Source: Angiostrongylus vasorum
Lineage: Eukaryota; Nematoda; Chromadorea; Rhabditida; Metastrongylidae
Length of the DNA: 64,000 bases
Direction: 5' to 3'
Assembly: GCA_018806985.1 (NCBI GenBank)
Contig: JADANN010000364.1
Coordinates: 4,829,001 to 4,893,000 of the forward strand
Position 1 is the first letter of the stretch, and each line of letters starts with the position of its first letter. The notes beneath the pieces were generated by a model. The model was given only the letters and a program-made list of their open reading frames with translations. It did no database searches and was not told the DNA's origin. Positions 22,936 to 33,039 of this stretch are shown in pieces. The position numbers were made by a program, and so were the translations under genes.

Positions 22936-23369
22936 TAACACCTCGCGTTCACTTAACAAGAATATCGAGAACTATAATTGACAATGCTGTCTCATTCCAA
23001 ACATCCATGAACGATTACTGTACAGTTTGACAGAAATTTACGACCTGGGTAAACCCTGTAACCGAAAAAATTGTCAAATTGGTTGCTGCTCCATCTGAAG
23101 GCCACTGTTGTGGGTATATGTAACCCTCTTATCTTTCATTCCCGTAGGAAATCGTTTTTAGACGAATTCGACGTGAAAGTGCTCTGCTGACTGTAAATTA
23201 CCACACATGAACGAAATGGCTACCATTTGTTATAGATTCCAATACAGAATCCCATTCCGCATCGTATTCTCTGAAAATTAGGAATGGTTTCCACTTAACA
23301 TATTCTATTCAAATTTTGGATAACGCTCCAATCCATCACTTACACAGAATTTTTCCGATCTTGTCAATG

Positions 23370-23645
23370 CACAGGGGCGCGTGTGGTGCAATGGTTGGAG
23401 GCCCCACTACAACACACGTCGAATCGATCCCCGCGCCCATGGCCCACCAAGCCTTCCATCCCTCCAGGCTCGACAAATTGGTACTAGACTGGGAGGATAG
23501 CAGCACTGGCTCGATACATCGGTAGGCCACCGCGAGTCATTCTAAAGGCCGGAAGTGCACTGAATCACCTCCAACGATATTTAATGAAGTCGAATGCATG
23601 GCGCATCCCTCAGGAATTGATCAACGCCGAGAGCTTTATCCTTTT
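23370..23645 (+). repeat. SINE family A, well-preserved copy
   Basis: The head GCGCGTGTGGTGCAATGGTT has an A-box-like TGGTGCAATGG and a B-box-like CGTCGAATCGATCC. The body is CATGGCCCACCAAGCCTTCC and GGTACTAGACTGGGAGGATA. The 3' end is GGAATTGATCAACGCCGAGA followed by GCTTTATCC. It is useful as the family reference. Confidence 0.8.
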
Positions 23646-23771
23646 TTAATGTTAATGCACAGCGATTTATTCCGTACTGCTTGAGCAAGACATAGTTTTT
23701 TAGAAACCAGTTTAAAACAAGAAAAGACGCCGAGTAGAATACCAGTCGTGCGCTCTGCTTCTCCTGATTAC

Positions 23772-23996
23772 CTCAAGGAGACAAGACAATAAATTACTAC
23801 GAACGCAATGGAGTTTGCTAATCCACCGAACTGCTGCATTCTGTACGAAGCTTTTGATGAGTTCTTTCTTAGTAGACTTTTTTTCGACACACGGAATCGA
23901 TTTCCAGGTTTTAGTTAGGTGGAACTTGGCAAATTTCGATTGCCACTTGTCCTTGTTTCCCATTTTCTTTTGGTCATCGGCATCAAGGGTCGACAC
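23772..23996 (-). CDS. Internal exon of an unrecognised basic protein
   Basis: The acceptor CAAATTAG and donor GAG|GTAATC bound a 225-nt frame that is phase 0 at both ends: VSTLDADDQKKMGNKDKWQS, then KFAKFHLTKTWKSIPCVEKK, then STKKELIKSFVQNAAVRW, ending SCLLE. Two good splice sites and an open 75-codon frame with natural amino-acid usage favour a real exon. I found no flanking exons and no known family; a transposon-derived exon is possible. Confidence 0.4.
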
Positions 23997-24644
23997 CTAA
24001 TTTGATATCGGCTCTCGATTTGTTACAGTTCGTCTACTACTAGCACATAATGAATGATCGTAGTTTTTCAATTACAAAGGATAATGCTTCGATAACTAAA
24101 AGAGTTGAAAAGTTTAGAATTTAGCAGACTTCCAGACCATATTTCCTTCTACCGCTCTACTCGTATATATTTTACTAGTCACTATATATTATTATAGTAC
24201 GACATCCAACCAGTTTGCTCTCAGTTCTTTGAGATGTCGTGCAACTTATTTTAGCTATAATTCGGCATTTTCTCCCAGCATGCAAATCTGGTCTGTCTGC
24301 CCCGCGTGCGAGTCATATTCACTCTCCACCCTTTTACTAGTAATAGTCTTTGTGCAAGTACGTCGCTTCAAAAGGCAATTAATCGCCGTGGGACTCACGT
24401 GGGAAACTGCGGGATCTAGGGACATTCTATTTGCGTTCTCATTATTAGCCCACTCGCCACCCATGTGCCATGTCTCCGTCGCTTAAAGAAGCAACACTTC
24501 TTAAAAAATTATTGTGCGCCATTAACAGTAAAGAATTACTGTTCATATTCAACATCTGAAACTCTAACTTATGTTGGATAAGCTTTCGCTTCAGCACAAA
24601 AAGTATAGCCGTTCGGCAGAACAGACGATCGGTAATAACATCTA

Positions 24645-24920
24645 AAAAAGATAAATAAAGCTCTCCGCGTTGATCAATCCCCTGAGGAATCCGCCATGCA
24701 TTCGACTTCATTAAGCATCATTAGAGGTGATTCAATGCATATCTAGCCTATATAATGAGTCGCGGTGACCTACCGATGATCGAACCAGTGCTGTTATCCT
24801 CTCAGACAGGATTAATATCAAGTTGCCAACATCGGATTGATAGAAGCTTGGTGAGCCTAGGGGGCGGGACCGAACCCATGTGCATTGCAGGCACCTCTAA
24901 CCACTGCGCTACACGCGTGA
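24645..24920 (-). repeat. SINE family A
   Basis: The 3' end GCGTTGATCAATCCCCTGAG (inverse) is followed by the body CATTCGACTTCATTAAGCAT. The head is at the right (CACCTCTAACCACTGCGCTA). Confidence 0.7.
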
Positions 24921-24924
24921 ATAA

Positions 24925-25980
24925 GATGTGCCGATATCAATTCATGCTGGCCGATTTACTTTACACCACATACGAGTGGAAATCAACTCAGAGTGTGAAT
25001 TCCAGTACAAGGGTAAAAAGAGATGGAGTGGAGTACCAAGAACGAGAAGGTAGATTTGCTGTATCAGCGAAAGCGATCATTCTTGTACATCAACGCTGTA
25101 CACTGTCTGACTATTTGCATGTTGTTGTAGGGCCGCTGAAGTCGGCGATGAAATAAATCAGTGAAAGCTCTGTAAGAGTCTAGACCGCAAGAACTAAGAA
25201 TATATCGCAATACATCCACAATCCTCTAAGCAGTCTGTGATGTGGACGCAGATTATCGCACGGCTCGAGTAAAAAAACTGGCTGAGAGAAAGGCAAAGCG
25301 ACGGCGTCGGGTTAGTGTGGCGGATAGGTTCGGAGCTTTGCTCATATCTCATCACACTTGCAGTTGTATTTCACATAATGCCTTACGAGAAAGTAAAGAA
25401 TAGGCAGCAAGTGATGGTTGAACACTGCATATTATAGAAATTCTTGATGAAATAGGGATTATGAAATAGGTCGTTTTCTGTCTCAGCAAATAGGGATTGT
25501 TCTCTATCTCTCAGTAGTTTGCATTTAAATTCTTTTTGTCCCTGCAATAAATTGTTCAAAGCGTATTCCCTTTGTGCAAGCTATTTCATTCTCATCAGAC
25601 GACCTTTGCTTGTCTACTGAGCTTTTGTATAAGTGAAGCTTCTTTTATACCATCTTCTTTGTCAGTACTTCTTCGCCGCCGTGTAGGGAACTCTTCGATT
25701 TTTTGTCTGATGAACATTCGTGCACCAACTCCGCTTTGTCAGAATGCGCTAACTGCGAAAGTCTCAAAAATTCTCCTGCCGACTACCAGCTCTCCTTTCC
25801 GGCAATAATTCCTTTCACTTCAAATGAAAGAACGAATACCTCACTGAAATAGTGTATGCCTTTCCTATTCGCCTAAACGTTACTTGTTCAACCCACATAA
25901 GAGAATACAATTATACATTTTTTATATTGATGTTACTAGCCTGATTATATTTATAGTGATCTGTATAAACGTTTAAACGT
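24925..25980. other. no recognised gene
   Basis: Ordinary AT-rich sequence. Frames of up to 130 codons here extend from the adjacent SINE and show no motif. Confidence 0.35.
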
Positions 25981-25984
25981 TAAG

Positions 25985-26110
25985 TGATAACAATGACACT
26001 GAGATATCTGCAAAACCTGGAAACCCGTTGAGCTTCGAATCCGCGGTCATCCTTTCCGGCGCTTTTTGCCACTTTTCTTATAAGTGATTGTATTTGACCG
26101 CGTTTAGCTG
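25985..26110 (+). repeat. Foldback family B, decayed arm
   Basis: ATGACACTGAGATATCTGCA then AAACCTGGAAACCCGTTGAG, followed by TTCCGGCGC, is a diverged version of the family B arm. Confidence 0.35.
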
Positions 26111-26337
26111 CTTCCAATAAAGATTCTTTTGGTAATTTTGAATTGTTCTATTTAGAATGACTTGGCAAAAAATAAAAAAATGGTTAGACGAGCATAGCAA
26201 GAGACTTTCCCGATACTGTAATTCCATTTGATTGTAAACGAGAAGAATCTTATATATCGGCTCTCAAAATCTCTTCACCATTCCAACCTAAGCGATATAA
26301 ATGGCATGCAGTCATCATGAACGACTATGCTCACAGA

Positions 26338-26608
26338 TAAAAAGATAAAGGATATAGCCTTCGGCGTCCATCAATCCCTAAGGGATGCGCCATGCATTGG
26401 ACTTCATTAAGCATCGTACTGAATGCACATTTGGCCTTTGCAATGACTCGCGGTGGCCTACCGATGTATTGACCCAGTGTTGCTACCCTCCAGATAAGTC
26501 TGGTGCCAATTTGCTGATCCCGGAAGGATGGAAGGCTTGGTGGGCCTTTGGCGCAGGATCCACGTGTGTGTTGCAGGGCGCCTCCGACCACTGCGCCACA
26601 ACCGCCCT
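26338..26608 (-). repeat. SINE family A
   Basis: The copy runs from GATAAAGGATATAGCCTTCG (inverse 3' end) to the head CGCCTCCGACCACTGCGCCA. Body words include CCCGGAAGGATGGAAGGCTT. Confidence 0.75.
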
Positions 26609-26760
26609 TTAGTTATGGATATTCATGAGGAATTTGAAGTGAGGAAAAAGTTTTAAAAACTTGAAACTATTTTGAATCAATATTTCATACTTTGGGTTAC
26701 TGTTTGAGAAGTTTTTTTATCTAAAACACCGACTTTCTATAGACCTCGGCATTAATAATT

Positions 26761-26761
26761 A

Positions 26762-26817
<56 letters not shown>

Positions 26818-26820
26818 TAT
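26761..26820. repeat. (AT)n microsatellite
   Basis: An almost pure AT dinucleotide tract, broken once by ATACAT. Confidence 0.9.
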
Positions 26821-27288
26821 ATAATCCTTACAAACTCCTTCGTTAGGTTATTGCTATCAGTTGTTGCTGTTGTTGTTGTTGTTGTCGGTGGCTGACGTTT
26901 TCGACGACTTCGCTTTTTTTCGTAGCCTGGACGTATTTTATGTAACGCTATTCATATAATTCGGTGAAGTATCCACCAAACACCAATGAAGAACTATTAT
27001 ATAAATGAACACAACTTTGATTAAAAACTACTACCCTTTTGTTAGGTATAGGACCACCCGTGTGTTGCACGTGGGGGTAACGTGGTAAACTCACCGACAT
27101 CAAGAACCAACCGGAGATAAGGCGTCAGCTCACGTGTAATAGTGAGTCATTTGTCTGAACCTCCGGAAAGTGTAATCGTGGGTTCAAATCTGGCCTGGAA
27201 GGAACACTTTGCAAATGCCTTAGCATCGTTGTGCTTATAAATACTTCAAACAATAATTAAGTCGTAATAGAATGCTATTAACAATACA

Positions 27289-27562
27289 AAGGGCGGGTGT
27301 AGCACAGTGGTCGGAGGCGCCCCCGCAACACGTGGGATCGATCCCCGTTCCCATGGGCCACTAAGCCTTCCATCCCTCCAGGGTCGGCAAATTGGCACCA
27401 GACTTGTCTGGGATGATAGCAGCACTGGTTCGATATATCGGTAGGCAACCACGAGTCATTGTAAAGGCCAGATATGCATTCACTTACCACCAACGGTACT
27501 TAATGAAGACATGGCGCATCTCTCAGGGATTGATCAATGCCGAGAGCTTCATCCTTCATAAC
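27289..27562 (+). repeat. SINE family A
   Basis: The head GCGGGTGTAGCACAGTGGTC is followed by GGAGGCGCCCCCGCAACACG, the body CCCTCCAGGGTCGGCAAATT, and the 3' end GGATTGATCAATGCCGAGAG. Confidence 0.75.
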
Positions 27563-27599
27563 AATACAAATATTGGAATACGATGACATAATAACATAA

Positions 27600-28430
27600 T
27601 AATGCAATGTGACAACAAATAATGTACTAATACTATATAATACTGAAGTAATCAAGTTTATGGTTAGGAGCAACTGCGACACAACCACAAGTTCTGAACG
27701 GCATTAACAGCGAAATCCACCTGATCACTTATACCATGTCTCATCGACTTCTCTAAACGTGGATTCTAATCTCAAGGCCCAAAAAAGTGCACGAAAGTAA
27801 ACAACTGTGATGATGCTCTTTATTTCCAATGAATTACCTTGCAATAAAAGCAATCTATGATAAACAGATAAGACAGGCGATGCAGATCATTCTCAAAGTA
27901 CTGTGCAGTAACTCAGCACTGTGCTGTTTATGCGACGGAAGAATTGATTTTCTGGGATCGAACAAGTGAAGAAAAATGGAAATCCACGGCATTTTCACTA
28001 GCATATTCATAGAGGTTAGCATCGCAATTCATTTGAGAATTCGCTTTAATACAATAATTGGGCATGTTTAGTTGAGTTTCCTTGTTAAGCTCTAACTGGT
28101 TTCATGGCCGACTTTAAAAGATTAACTAGTGGTGATTCAAACAAGTTTGATACTAAAAAGGCCGAACCTTTTGTAAGAGCACCGTTAACTAGATCTAATG
28201 CTAAGATAGCTCAAAGCACATCTAATGGAACTTGTAAACTACATCAACACGAGGGCTATAAGTGTTTGTCATGCCACTTGTAACACTTCATAGCCATTTT
28301 CAGACCCGAGGCCAAGTACTGTAACTCAAGGTGATCAACGGAATCTTTCTGCTTTTTTTTGCTTACCAGTAAAAAAAATACTGCTGTCAATAACACTGTG
28401 AAGAGATAGCATAAGATCATCCAAAAAACT
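27600..28430. other. no recognised gene
   Basis: AT-rich, with stops in all frames at short spacing. I see no repeat family that I can name. Confidence 0.35.
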
Positions 28431-28435
28431 AATAA

Positions 28436-28755
28436 TATGACTTTAATGATGCTGAGATATTTGCAAAACTCCGGACCGCAAGTGTCTGCGATGGGGAACG
28501 AACGTGCTATTGTCCTTTCCGGGGAATAACGCGTTCACCACCACACCATGCGGGTCCTTCGTTTCGCCTGTCTCTCAGCTAGAGCAACAACCCTTTAACG
28601 GGGATTGATCTGGAGAGCGCAAATCGGCATGAACCCAGTTGAGCTGAAGCTATGGCATAAATCATAATGTCGTTAGATCCCAGAATGTGTGATAGCGTGT
28701 TCCGTTCCCACCGTAGACACCAGCGGTCCGGAGTTTTGCAAATACCTTAGCGACA
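28436..28755. repeat. Foldback element family B, two arms
   Basis: The left arm is ATGATGCTGAGATATTTGCA to CTCTCAGCTAGAG. The right arm is inverted, CACCGTAGACACCAGCGGTC then CGGAGTTTTGCAAATACC, with AGCGACATTATGG at the end. The centre is GGGGATTGATCTGGAGAGCG. Confidence 0.65.
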
Positions 28756-28899
28756 TTATGGTTATGGCACTGCGAGTAATTCCATGAGCAGAATGGTGGC
28801 ATCTTTGGCTAGATATAAACAGACAGAAAAATATCGAACAACATTTTTTGAAACATTACTTTGTTTTTTCTTGCATGAAAAACTAATCAACAACTGTCT

Positions 28900-29135
28900 T
28901 GCATACAGCAGACCATGCTAGTCGAGGTCACTTCATTCGAATGGTGTGCTACCCCCACTGGTTTCGACTCGATGCGACTAGAAGACCACAACGCAAGAAA
29001 TAACTGCTACAGACAGCGATTCGTACCATTCCGGGTCTGAAGAGGTCGAACGCATCGAAACGTTGGATACAATACGTAGTTTTTTGTAACGACTTAGCGT
29101 CAGCTTATCAATGAAACGAAATCTTATCAATCTAC
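28900..29135. repeat. Foldback family C, partial
   Basis: GAAGAGGTCGAACGCATCGA then AACGTTGGATACAATACG is followed by CAGCTTATCAATGAAACGAA. These correspond to the right side of the element at 16880-17178. Confidence 0.45.
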
Positions 29136-29933
29136 TGGAATCCATGTAAGGCATTCGCACCCGATGTCAACGTAGGCTCAATGCCAAGAACAAGACACCA
29201 CGTGTTACATCGTTTAACTCATTCTAGAATGCAGGTCTTGATATACAGTAGCAAGTCCACTATTCATTGTGAGTTATTATCAAACTAAGGAGTCCGAATC
29301 TTTTGTTTAAAGGTCAAGCCAACGCTAAATCTCTGCTGTGAACTGCAACTGGATCGGATATTAGTAACTGCTGGATAGGAAATCTTTAGTGATCTGCGAA
29401 GACCAGAAGGGGACTTTGCTGAAAATCTGAGGACGCTTAACACTGCTATATGATGGTATGTGCCAGCAAAAGCGGTGCGAGAATCATTGAGCGATGTTCA
29501 GTGATCTGGCTTTGTCGAGTTTAGTTGAAGATCCCCAAAAAGAGTACTAGTAAGTCGGTGCAACATGACCAAAGCACAAGCGACACTCGTTGAAACTCCC
29601 TCTATGATGAATCGTTTCTGAGCGTCCTCAACGATATTCATATGAGACATTTAAACAAAAGAGGCTTCAGGAGGCTCGTCTACCAATTCCGCACAGATCA
29701 AACATGAAAATCTGCAGAAAGCACCACAAGTAGCGCGCCACTCACTTGTTCTTCGTACATGATTTTCTAATGTCATGCAAGCTGACCATTTGGCGCAGAA
29801 GCAGAAAGATTTGCTGTGAAAGAAACAGAGACATAAACGATATTAATAATGATCACTACCATCATTTGTCAAGAACCTAAGAATTTATTAGTTACGCACT
29901 GGACGCTGTACAGTTACTTGTACACTTGAATAT

Positions 29934-30098
29934 CTACACGGGGTCCAATTTAGGCCTATTTTCAGGAACAACCACACCAATAATAACACAATTTCCACTT
30001 GGCTTGTAGTTTCTTGACCGGCCAAGTTTTTTCCCTACAGGTGCCAAGTCATTGCCACCGGCAATCGCTTGCTCCTGTGGATAGACGGGAATTTTCAT
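29934..30098 (-). CDS. Small open frame, 54 codons, unrecognised
   Basis: ATG at 30098 to TAG at 29934, reading MKIPVYPQEQAIAGGNDLAP, then VGKKLGRSRNYKPSGNCVII, then GVVVPENRPKLDPV. It is too short for a 60-codon cut-off. The Pro/Gly/Val wording is more protein-like than chance. It could be a terminal exon, a small secreted or transposon-derived peptide, or chance. No signal peptide is visible. Confidence 0.25.
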   Translation of the reverse strand: MKIPVYPQEQAIAGGNDLAPVGKKLGRSRNYKPSGNCVIIGVVVPENRPKLDPV

Positions 30099-30585
30099 AT
30101 TGTGGCTAGGTAGCTACTAAGAACGTCGCCAGGCATTAATTTGCTCCTAGCTGGACTTTTGGATTGCAATTCCAGAATAAGGAGACCCCCAGTGACGATC
30201 AACACCTATTGTAAACCTTAGTTCAACATCGAAAAACCCTTAATTGCATGAAGGCGTGTAGTCAGTAGGAATCTAAAGACATAAACGCTTTTTATTTCAA
30301 TATTATTTGTTTTAATCTCTTTCTAAAATTTCGGTGTAAAATTGTCATACGTCATTCAAATGACCTTACTTCTCCTACAAGATCATTATACATAGGTATG
30401 TTCTCTTTAAATGTATGAGCTGTAGACTGTTTTGGATTTCTTCAGTCGCTTTAGTCTTGTGGAACTATTCAGCTAATGTATCTGGAGAATTCTTTGCCCA
30501 TTGTTGTTCACAATGGCGAAGGCGCGTAGCTCTAGGTAACGGCCTTGTGGAACTGTTTCATACATGTTTACTTTTTTTATTTTCT

Positions 30586-30975
30586 CCCTTCTAAAATTTT
30601 TTATGGCAGGGTATTAAGCGAAATACAATCACAAGATTGCTGAGATATTTGGAAAACTCCGGACTGCAGGTGTCTGCGGTGAGGAACGAATGCGCTATTG
30701 TCCTTTCTGGGTAGTAACGCGTTCACCACCACATCATACGGGTCCTTCGTTGCGCCTGTCTCTCAGCTAGTTTTTTTTATCGATCAGTGCCGTCAGCAAT
30801 CAACGGGATTGATCTGGGGAGCCCACATCGACATCGCATTACTCCCCGGAAAGGACAATAGCGCGTACGTTCCCCCACCGCATACACCTGCAGTCCGGAG
30901 TTTTCCAAATATCTCAGCAATCTTGTGCTTGTATTTCGCTTAATACCCTGCCATAAAAATTGTAGAAGGCAGAAA
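30586..30975. repeat. Foldback element family B, near-perfect hairpin
   Basis: The left arm starts CCTTCTAAAATTTTTTATGG then CAGGGTATTAAGCGAAATAC and runs through GCTGAGATATTTGGAAAACT. The right arm is its reverse complement and ends GTATTTCGCTTAATACCCTG then CCATAAAAATTGTAGAAGG. The arms are well over 100 bases each, around a GATTGATCTGGGGAGCCCAC centre. It is the best preserved copy in the window. Confidence 0.8.
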
Positions 30976-31009
30976 ATAAAAAGTAAACATTGTGAATTCA
31001 ACTACAGTC

Positions 31010-31245
31010 CCAGCTTAACTGGGTTCAATGCCGATATGGGCTCCCCAGATCAATCCCGTTGATGGGTGATTGCTAACGGCGCTGATCGATAAAAAAAGCT
31101 AGCTGAGAGAGGCGAAACGAAGGACCCGCATGGTGTGGTGGTGAACGCGTTACTCCCCCGGAAAGGACAACAGTGCGTTCGTTCCCCACCGCAGACACCT
31201 GCGGTTCGGAGTTTTGCAAATATCTCAGCAATCTTGTGGTGTTTC
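31010..31245 (-). repeat. Foldback family B, single arm
   Basis: In the inverse orientation it runs from GGCTCCCCAGATCAATCCCG to GAGTTTTGCAAATATCTCAG then CAATCTTGTGG. It lies next to the complete element and may be a second insertion or a partial duplication. Confidence 0.65.
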
Positions 31246-31569
31246 ATACATGTTGTTCAGTGAAAAGCTATTTAGGCTTGTTACCGAAAGGGTTACGTGG
31301 TGGAGGATGGAGAACACATCGAAAATGCGAGGTGCTAGGTGGAAGTAGTAAGCAGCTTCTCCATAGAACAAATCGGTTCTGTGTTTTTCACTTCTAATAC
31401 TTTATTTCCATATAAAGATTTATTTCCTCGGATCCATATCATATGCCATTCTAGACCACGAATGTTGCCCTACAATTTTCTGTTAATGCTTCCAGCTTCA
31501 CGACAACTTGTGCTCAGTTTAGACATCTATTAAACACGGAACGTAATGCCACAACTATTTCCCTTTAGT

Positions 31570-31660
31570 TGGTGCAGCGGAGTGGTGGAATGGTAGCGTT
31601 GATCTGCTTGTTGCGTTGAGCGTGTTCGATTCGGATTGGCCAATGCACAAAGTGTAATAG
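31570..31660 (+). repeat. tRNA-like SINE head
   Basis: GGAGTGGTGGAATGGTAGCG (A-box-like) and GCGTGTTCGATTCGG (B-box-like) are at promoter spacing. The downstream body does not match family A. Confidence 0.35.
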
Positions 31661-32079
31661 TTGGTGCAATGGAATATGGGACTTTGGGTCAGTCTCCCGC
31701 ACAGGACAATTACTAACTCGAAGTAGAATGCTCGACTTTGTATGAATGCGCCACGCGAGACTTTTTGACGTAGGCACAGAGAACGCTCTCAAGCTTCGGT
31801 TATAACTCCACAGAATGTCGCCACTCATTGTGGATCTAAAGCAGACTCCCACGCAAATCTAGTATCAAATTTCTAACTCTGGAAGAATGGAGGATTTGAT
31901 TAGCTCAGAGCGAGATTGAACCACAATAAAGAAAGCCCATAAGATGAACCACAGCATTAGAAAATCTATCCATTTTTTGCTATTTTTTGTATCTTGTGGC
32001 TTTGTGAATGGGATTTTTTTCTCTTGGCTACTCTGAAGAAATCATGCTTGACCACCAAAAAAACCAAAAGACACTGGGT

Positions 32080-32265
32080 CGAAATGGCGTCGTTCCCTCG
32101 CTAAACCGACCTCGACGACGAACGGCCGCCACCGACCCCGTCCGTCCGTTCGTTTGTAGCACGATGGAGTGCACGGAAACCGGACGGAGCTGTCAGTGGC
32201 GGCGGCGGCGGCGGCGCGATGGCGACGACGGACTGGTGATGGATGATGACGCGGAAGCGGAGAAA
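32080..32265. promoter_or_regulatory. CpG-rich block beyond the 3' end of din-1
   Basis: This is a sharply GC/CpG-rich block in AT-rich surroundings, including a GGC/GGCGG run near 32194-32215. Two other such blocks here sit upstream of din-1 start codons, so this could be a promoter or first exon of a neighbouring gene. An ATG at 32164 opens 58 codons (MECTETGRSCQWRRRRRRDG, then DDGLVMDDDAEAEK), but this may just reflect high GC. Confidence 0.3.
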
Positions 32266-32761
32266 TCGATGTGTCCGTGCAGTCCACGATCTATGATGTA
32301 CAAATTAGACAAACGGAAAAAGCCACGACAAATGTGCTGATACTTGAGCTTAACGGACGGAATCGATATGCACTAATGTTTCAAGGAGATAGTAAGGATA
32401 TCGTTGCTTGCAGTTCTCCATTAACTTGCTCATCCGCGCTGGGCGGAGTTATGTAACCCGTTTCTTTTTTTCTAGCATTCTTTAGTTGTTCCTTAGTTAC
32501 AGTTATAACAATATGTAACCTTCGTAGTGATTCACTGGTTCTGACTTTAGCTGAGACCTCTATTTTTAGAAGCGAGAAATAAAGACGTGTCACATATGCC
32601 TCCAATGTTTTAATAAAAGTGCAGAATGAAGCACAATCGCAGAATACTAACATTTATTATACAAAAGTCATATACGTATGAATAAGACCTCTCGCTGTTT
32701 CGACTACGGAGAGTAAATGATAAACGTTAAGTAAAGATGTTCCACGGATACTTTCCAACCA

Positions 32762-33032
32762 TGTAAGCTCACCTGGCGTTGATTAATTTCTGAGGAATGA
32801 GCCATGCATTCGACTTCAACAAATATCGTGATTGAATGAATATCTGTTCTCTACAGTGAATCTCAGTGGCCTACCAATGTATAGAAACTGTGTTTTTATC
32901 TATTCAAACAACTCTACTGCTAATTTGCCCACCATGGAGGGATGCAAGATTTGCTTAGCACGGAGCGCGGGATCGAACCAAAGACCACGTATGTATTTCA
33001 GGACACCATTAACTACACAGCTCTACGTGTAC
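32762..33032 (-). repeat. SINE family A, diverged
   Basis: Shared words in order are GGCGTTGATTAATTTCTGAG, CATGCATTCGACTTCAACAA, CACCATGGAGGGATGCAAGA and GACCACGTATGTATTTCAGG. The last also occurs in the copy at 11222-11460, so these two form a subfamily. Confidence 0.6.
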
Positions 33033-33039
33033 CGTCGTT

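Noticed and set aside
23370..23450. tRNA gene
   Set aside because: A- and B-box-like words are present, but no acceptor-stem pairing or complete cloverleaf, and the segment recurs as the head of a dispersed element: SINE.
24755..25156. 133-codon plus frame
   Set aside because: Its first third is the inverse of a family A SINE; the rest has no motif.
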